11,338 bases of DNA. It comes from Ilumatobacteraceae bacterium. GTDB lineage: Bacteria > Actinomycetota > Acidimicrobiia > Acidimicrobiales > Ilumatobacteraceae. Numbering within the stretch: the first letter of the stretch is position 1; each line of letters begins with the position of its first letter. Below are positions 7,826-11,338 of the stretch, in pieces. Below the pieces are notes generated by a model. That model made no database searches, was not told the DNA's origin, and was given only the letters and a program-made list of their open reading frames with translations. The position numbers were made by a program, and so were the translations under genes. The stretch is from contig JAHRVJ010000375.1 in assembly GCA_019090765.1 (NCBI GenBank), positions 1-11,338 of the forward strand, read 5' to 3'.

Positions 7826-7841
7826 ACACCACATGTCGTGG
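7826..7841. promoter_or_regulatory. NrdR box 2 (start-distal)
   Basis: The sequence ACACCACATGTCGTGG keeps the C..A.AT.T.G core of the NrdR consensus. Its centre (7833/7834) is 32 bp from that of box 1 (7801/7802), about three helical turns. That spacing is characteristic of paired NrdR sites, which are bound on the same DNA face. The half-site ATGTCGTGGT (7833-7842) is identical to 7801-7810. I could not place a convincing -35/-10 pair around it. Confidence 0.78.
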
Positions 7842-7902
7842 TTGCGGGTTCGTAATTACAGCAGTGAAACTACGCGGATGTCAACACTTGATTAAGAAAG
7901 CG

Positions 7903-8271
7903 TCAGCACGCTGGTGCTTGGAAGTCCGACGTGCGTCGCACATCGGCCAATTCGGCCTCCACGCGCAACTTTGCCCACACGGCATCGACCGATTCGGCGG
8001 TCGCGAAGATCAGGTCGACTCCCCTGCCCGACTCCAACGTTCCGTTCCGGTTTGCGACCGGATCACGTTCCGCTTCGGCGTGCCAGATCGTGTCAACTTG
8101 AAGCAGCAATCCATCACGCGCCCTGATGTTGTTTTCACGGAAGTCGAGTGTCGTTCTCCAACCGTCCCGCTCCAATTCGCGCCGATCCGACTGCGCCAGC
8201 ACAGCTCCATGCCGACGCTGACGACGAAGTGTGGAAGTGGTTCGCGGGAGCATGATCCCATGATGAACCAT
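7903..8271 (-). CDS. Hypothetical protein, 122 aa, upstream of nrdA
   Basis: I do not recognise this family. The frame is preferred to the overlapping plus-strand frame because its third codon positions are fairly GC-rich, and because the composition is protein-like: an Arg-rich N-terminal 35 residues, then GWRTTLDFREN, QVDTIWHAEAERD and AESVDAVWAKLRVEAEL. The overlapping frame is cysteine-, serine- and arginine-rich, as antisense shadows usually are. ATG at 8271 has AGGG 4 nt upstream (AGGGCAAATG); an in-frame ATG at 8253 is another possible start. There is no signal peptide or membrane segment. It ends 170 bp before the nrdA start, so the NrdR boxes lie downstream of it and it is probably transcribed separately. 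It could be a small regulator or a decayed gene. Confidence 0.4.
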   Translation of the reverse strand: MVHHGIMLPRTTSTLRRQRRHGAVLAQSDRRELERDGWRTTLDFRENNIRARDGLLLQVDTIWHAEAERDPVANRNGTLESGRGVDLIFATAESVDAVWAKLRVEAELADVRRTSDFQAPAC

Positions 8272-8390
8272 TTGCCCTGTGGATCGTTAGTACCGATTGG
8301 GTGTGAATTCAGATCTTGTTCTTGGGGACAACAGCGCTCTCGCTGTGTATCGGCTGTGAGTGTCCTGTGAGGTCGCGCGACTAAGCCACG
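8272..8390. other. Non-coding spacer with a small inverted repeat
   Basis: I see no convincing gene here. The spacer contains a perfect 6-bp inverted repeat ACAGCG (8331-8336) / CGCTGT (8341-8346) with a 4-nt loop, and two copies of CTGTGAG (8354-8360 and 8365-8371). No T-tract follows the hairpin on either strand, so it is not a clear terminator. Confidence 0.35.
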
Positions 8391-8520
8391 TCAGGCGATG
8401 TTTGCCTCAAGGTCGTAGGTGTCGAGGTCCGCGTCGGCTTCCATCGCCTTCTTGTCGTCCGAGTTCAGGCCGCGACGAACCTCATCTGAGTACTCGCGGC
8501 CTGTTAGTCGAGGAGGTCAT
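8391..8520 (-). pseudogene. Possible frame-broken small gene (about 43 codons) after the hydrolase
   Basis: A 41-codon open frame (8516-8394, stop TGA at 8393-8391) encodes a strongly acidic end that reads GLNSDDKKAMEADADLD and then TYDLEANIA. Third positions are almost all G or C across its last two thirds, as in a real gene. It has no usable start: the only ATG is 17 codons from the end, and TGA lies immediately upstream in frame. An ATG at 8520, overlapping the last codons of the hydrolase gene, opens a different frame (MTSSTNRPR...) that stops after 12 codons. A single 1-nt shift near 8490-8495 would join the two into a small acidic protein. It may be a decayed gene, a sequencing indel or chance. 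I do not recognise a family. Confidence 0.3.
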
Positions 8521-10234
8521 CGCAAGCTGCTGCCGCCTCGATGAACCCCGGATTGGACGGGTCCAGCGCCTCGACGATCAGCCCGCCGGTGGGGTCAGCG
8601 ACCAGGTCGGCGAGTGAGAAGTCAGGAATCTCGGCGCCATTGTCGCGGAGGCAATCGAGCAGCGCCATGAGTTCGTCGGCATCGCTTTCTCCGGCCGGCA
8701 GGAAGTAGTCAGAATCCTCGGCGTCCGAACACGATGAGCCCTCTGCGGGCAGCTCAAGGTCGATGAGGTACGCATTGACCGTTTCCTCGACGCAAGGAAC
8801 GCTGAGGTAGGCGGTGTGGCCTTCGGCCTCTGCGGTGTACAACACTGCAGACTCCAACGAGTCGGCTAACGCGACTGACCATTCGTACGGCGTTGCCGGA
8901 TCGCCAGTATTCCCAACGACCAGGATTGGGGCGGAGCCCGCGGCAGAACCAATCGTCAGCGCGTCAGATGACTCGGGAATCCCAAGACACCCGGTGCTCG
9001 CCCGGAGCAAGTCGTCGAAATACACCGACATCGCAGCAGCCGCGCCGACCTCCTCGCGTGTTTCGGGCGTTGGCAAGCGATCCGGATTATCGGCACAGTT
9101 GATGAAGTTATTTGCGAGCTGGGCATTCGAGTACGTGCCGTCAGGCCTCCGCCCGACAAAGGAATCAACCAACGCGTGAATCAACGTGCCGTCACTCTCG
9201 GACTCGGCGAGATACAGAGCCTCCGCAAGGATCGGCCAAGCATCTTTGCTGTACAACGCGGCAAGCACCCCCAGCTGAAACTCACCTTGCGTCAGCTGCC
9301 GATCAGGGTCGTCGGTAGCCAACGTGTTATCCCCCGAGAGCTCCTCGACCAGACCTGTGTAGATGCGCACCGCTGGCCCGATCTCGCGCAGTACACAGTC
9401 CTTGTCCGCTTCGCAGGTCGCGGAGAATGAGTCGAGCGCCCGATCGAACCCGGCGCCCTGATCCGTCGCTAACTCGGCCTGATCAAGGGTGGGCTTCACT
9501 CCCCCATCGAGTACAAGGGCTCGCACATTTTGAGGAAACAACTCGGCGTAGGTGGCTCCGAGCCTGGTTCCATAGGAGAACCCCACATAGGTCAGCGCGT
9601 CGTCGCCGAGGGCCTGCCTGATCTCATCAAGATCGCGAGCTGCGTTATTCGTTCCGAGGTGAGGAGCGATCTCGAGTGACCCTGCAGAACATGTACCGGT
9701 CAGTTCCGTGGCGTCAGTGACGAGCTCCGCCCAAGCGGCGTCATCACCCTCGGCGAGTAAGGAAACGTCATCGTCAAGGTTTGTCGGGCAGTCCACCGCG
9801 CTGCTCGCTCCGACTCCACGCGGGTCAAAACTCACGAGGTCGAATCGGTAGGTGATCTCGTCGGAGAACAAGATTGCCCCGTTGGTGAGGAATTCAATTC
9901 CTGACCCTCCCGGCCCCCCAGGGTTCACCACCAGCGAACCGATTCGCTCGTCGGCATCAGCCGACAGCGCGCGGACAACCGCGATGTCGATCTGGCCGCC
10001 TTCAGGATTGTCATAGTCGAGAGGCACAGCCAGCGTGGCACATTGCAGAATCACAAGAATACTGCCGACGTCGTCGCAGGGTCCCCAGTCGAGAGTGTCT
10101 CCCTCAGTGGCAGACACGACGGCGCTGGTGGCCGAACCATTCGCCTCGACGCTGGCCACGCCGCTATCCCCTCCCGAACATGAAGCCGCGAAGAGGGCAC
10201 CACCCACAAGCGCCGCCACAATCTTTCGATTCAC
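8504..10234 (-). CDS. Secreted TAP-family alpha/beta-hydrolase lipoprotein (tripeptidyl/prolyl aminopeptidase-like)
   Basis: A 576-residue exported serine hydrolase. The N-terminus is a lipoprotein signal (basic start, hydrophobic core, LFAASC with candidate lipidated Cys19), followed by a Ser/Ala/Gly linker. The alpha/beta-hydrolase fold shows the NPGGPGGSG oxyanion segment (104-112), the nucleophile elbow GFSYG with Ser220, Asp445 in VVGNTGDPATP, and His473 in EGHTAYL. That triad arrangement, plus the C-terminal TAP-like region, is typical of actinobacterial SlpD/SlpE-type tripeptidyl aminopeptidases and related secreted esterases. Peptidase action on short peptides outside the membrane is inferred. 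Beyond the usual end of the family, residues about 510-576 add a small module containing CLRDNG and AAAACDDLL (Cys528, Cys571). The start is GTG at 10234; no Shine-Dalgarno is visible, but TAGCGT (10247-10242) lies 7 nt upstream, compatible with a leaderless mRNA. It is 37 nt downstream of the LOG-family gene. Confidence 0.92.
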   Translation of the reverse strand: MNRKIVAALVGGALFAASCSGGDSGVASVEANGSATSAVVSATEGDTLDWGPCDDVGSILVILQCATLAVPLDYDNPEGGQIDIAVVRALSADADERIGSLVVNPGGPGGSGIEFLTNGAILFSDEITYRFDLVSFDPRGVGASSAVDCPTNLDDDVSLLAEGDDAAWAELVTDATELTGTCSAGSLEIAPHLGTNNAARDLDEIRQALGDDALTYVGFSYGTRLGATYAELFPQNVRALVLDGGVKPTLDQAELATDQGAGFDRALDSFSATCEADKDCVLREIGPAVRIYTGLVEELSGDNTLATDDPDRQLTQGEFQLGVLAALYSKDAWPILAEALYLAESESDGTLIHALVDSFVGRRPDGTYSNAQLANNFINCADNPDRLPTPETREEVGAAAAMSVYFDDLLRASTGCLGIPESSDALTIGSAAGSAPILVVGNTGDPATPYEWSVALADSLESAVLYTAEAEGHTAYLSVPCVEETVNAYLIDLELPAEGSSCSDAEDSDYFLPAGESDADELMALLDCLRDNGAEIPDFSLADLVADPTGGLIVEALDPSNPGFIEAAAACDDLLD

Positions 10235-10241
10235 ATACCCG

Positions 10242-10247
10242 ACGCTA
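10242..10247 (-). promoter_or_regulatory. Candidate -10 element for leaderless hydrolase mRNA
   Basis: TAGCGT fits the TANNNT pattern and is separated from the GTG start by exactly 7 nt, which would place the transcription start at or next to the start codon. No -35 hexamer is recognisable, and the match is short, so confidence is low. Confidence 0.3.
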
Positions 10248-10271
10248 CAGGGAGCGTAGTTGCGGCCTCTA

Positions 10272-10847
10272 TCAGTTGCCGTCTACCCATTTCGGCCTAT
10301 ACGACGCCGCGGGACCTGCCGCGATCCGGACGGCCTCGATCGGCGAGCTGACCCGGCGGGCCAGATCCCCATGGTCAGCATTCATGAAGCCCGCGTCAAC
10401 AGAGCCGGCAATGAAGCTGAACAGCGCTGAAAAATAGTTGTCTACATCGAGAAACACGACCGGCATCGAAATGAGTCCGAGTTGATTCCATGTGATGATC
10501 TCGAACGTCTCATCCAATGTGCCAAATCCACCCGGAAGCACAATCACGCCATCGGAAAGATCAGCCATCCGCTCCTTACGGTCATGCATTGACTTCGATA
10601 CCACGAGCTTCGTCAAACCCTCGTGGGCGACCTCTGCTGCCAGCAGGCTCTCAGTAATCACCCCGGTCACCTCCGCGCCGGAATCAAGCGCCGCGTCAGC
10701 CACGATCCCCATCAGCCCCACGTGCCCGCCGCCATACACCAGCTCATGTCCTGCGCCCGCAATCTCGCGACCCAACAGTGACGCCGCGGCCACATAACCG
10801 GGATCAAATCCGGAACTCGAACCACAGAACACACAAAGCCGTGCCAT
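10272..10847 (-). CDS. LOG-family protein (TIGR00730 type), cytokinin riboside 5'-monophosphate phosphoribohydrolase-like
   Basis: A 191-residue Rossmann-fold protein of the LONELY GUY family. It begins MARLCVFCGSSSG, has VYGGGHVGLMG (37-47), then SMHDRKERM (86-94) with Arg90, and the family signature LPGGFGTLDE (104-113) with Glu113. Characterised members hydrolyse the N-glycosidic bond of cytokinin riboside monophosphates or AMP-like nucleotides. Many database entries still call the family 'lysine decarboxylase', which the motif does not support. ATG at 10847 was chosen over the in-frame ATG at 10889, because the family starts directly at the first beta strand and the 14 extra residues look unrelated. 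No clear Shine-Dalgarno precedes it. It is followed 37 nt later by the TAP hydrolase gene and faces the acyl-CoA dehydrogenase gene across 78 bp. In a bacterium the role is probably nucleotide turnover; cytokinin production is possible but unproven. Confidence 0.93.
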   Translation of the reverse strand: MARLCVFCGSSSGFDPGYVAAASLLGREIAGAGHELVYGGGHVGLMGIVADAALDSGAEVTGVITESLLAAEVAHEGLTKLVVSKSMHDRKERMADLSDGVIVLPGGFGTLDETFEIITWNQLGLISMPVVFLDVDNYFSALFSFIAGSVDAGFMNADHGDLARRVSSPIEAVRIAAGPAASYRPKWVDGN

Positions 10848-10912
10848 CAGCCGAGTGTGGCATCCAGCCGCAACTGCCATCAAGCACATATCGCCGTTCG
10901 CCGACGGAGCAG

Positions 10913-10918
10913 TAATAT
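10913..10918 (+). promoter_or_regulatory. Candidate -10 element for leaderless acyl-CoA dehydrogenase mRNA
   Basis: TAATAT ends 7 nt before the ATG at 10926 and matches the actinobacterial TANNNT box well. Transcription would then start at about the A of the ATG. The 7 nt between the box and the ATG (CAAGCGG) hold no purine-rich ribosome-binding site, in keeping with a leaderless transcript. No clear -35 is seen. Confidence 0.5.
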
Positions 10919-10925
10919 CAAGCGG

Positions 10926-11338
10926 ATGGATGACGGAACAATTGAACAGATCGCCACCGCTGACTTGACTGCCGCCGCGGCCGTTGTCGACCTGGCTGAC
11001 GACATTGTCGGTAAAGCAGTCCAGCAGCTTTCAACCACAGGAGGGCCCGACACCCAGCAGGTGCTCGCGTACGACATCGCCCATGCTGCTTCGGCCGTCG
11101 CAACGGCGCGCTCGTTGCTCGACTACGGAGCCAAAGGCGACGTCGAGGCCAAGATCACGTGTGCCTTCGCAGCCGATATGGCCCACGACTTGGCGAGCAA
11201 GGTTCTCGGCCGGGAAAACGAATGGGGAGTTCAGCGTGATGCGCTCGGCGACGCCCACCAGTTCATTTCCGACTTCGCCGCGCCAGAATTTCTGGCTTCG
11301 CTTGCCGAGCAAGCTGGCCCCCGCCACCTCGACAGCGA
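10926..11338 (+). CDS. Acyl-CoA dehydrogenase family protein, N-terminal extension only (3' end outside window)
   Basis: Open from ATG at 10926 to the window end (137 codons plus 2 bases), with no stop. The visible part is an all-helical, Ala/Asp-rich segment containing AYDIAHAASAVATARSLLDYG and then AKGDVEAKITCAFAADM (split here), LASKVLGRENEWGV and SLAEQAGPRHLDS. This resembles the helical extension that precedes the N-terminal acyl-CoA dehydrogenase domain in large actinobacterial flavoenzymes of fatty-acid oxidation. It resembles the helical C-terminal domain of acyl-CoA dehydrogenases and may derive from it. The catalytic domain with FAD-binding and glutamate base lies beyond the window, so the assignment rests on recall of this extension and is not certain. 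It is the only gene on the plus strand, divergent from the LOG gene, and its start fits leaderless translation. Confidence 0.65.
   Translation, partial: MDDGTIEQIATADLTAAAAVVDLADDIVGKAVQQLSTTGGPDTQQVLAYDIAHAASAVATARSLLDYGAKGDVEAKITCAFAADMAHDLASKVLGRENEWGVQRDALGDAHQFISDFAAPEFLASLAEQAGPRHLDS

Noticed and set aside
7801..8370. Plus-strand 189-codon ORF starting inside NrdR box 1
   Set aside because: It starts within the operator, has no ribosome-binding site, is rich in Cys, Ser and Arg, and runs antisense to the more protein-like 122-codon frame.
10272..10847. Lysine decarboxylase
   Set aside because: The PGGFGTLDE and SMHDRK motifs belong to LOG phosphoribohydrolases. No PLP-binding decarboxylase motif is present.
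10848..10889. N-terminal extension of the LOG protein from ATG at 10889
   Set aside because: The 14 added residues do not look like the family, which begins at the first strand just after ATG 10847.
1..11338. CRISPR array, transposon ends, tRNA/rRNA genes, prophage genes
   Set aside because: No spaced direct repeats, transposase motifs, tRNA cloverleaf or rRNA sequence were found on either strand by eye.

Overview
The window is an 11.3 kb piece of an actinobacterial chromosome, most likely from the class Acidimicrobiia or a close relative. This placement is inferred from the gene set and moderately high GC content, not from a marker gene. The evidence is a paired ArsA/Get3-like ATPase operon of the mycobacterial Rv3679/Rv3680 type, a secreted TAP-type alpha/beta-hydrolase lipoprotein, an acyl-CoA dehydrogenase with a helical N-terminal extension, frequent GTG/TTG starts, and possible leaderless start signals. 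Nearly everything lies on the minus strand. Only the last, truncated gene is on the plus strand.

Reading in the direction of transcription from about 7840 down to 1, the main block is nrdA, nrdB, two ArsA-like ATPases, a serine beta-lactamase-fold hydrolase and a YbhN/LPG-synthase-type membrane protein cut off by the window edge. The spacings are tight: 1-nt overlap for nrdA/nrdB, 63 nt with a strong hairpin for nrdB/ATPase A, 1-nt overlap for ATPase A/B, 9 nt before the hydrolase and 24 nt before the membrane protein. All six genes could therefore share a transcript, with the hairpin tuning read-through. The nrdA promoter carries two NrdR-type palindromes 32 bp apart, so ribonucleotide reductase is probably controlled by NrdR.

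Upstream of that promoter (7903-8520) is a weakly supported region with a 122-codon hypothetical ORF and what looks like a short frame-broken remnant. Further up are a TAP-family hydrolase lipoprotein with an extra C-terminal module and a LOG-family phosphoribohydrolase. Across a 78-bp divergent intergenic region lies the start of an acyl-CoA dehydrogenase.

The most interesting signal is in the ATPase pair. ATPase A keeps the signature lysine of the deviant Walker A motif but has serine in place of the P-loop lysine. ATPase B has proline at the signature position but keeps the P-loop lysine. The two losses are complementary, which suggests an obligate heterodimer with a single composite ATP site. 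No CRISPR array, insertion sequence, prophage, rRNA or tRNA gene was seen.
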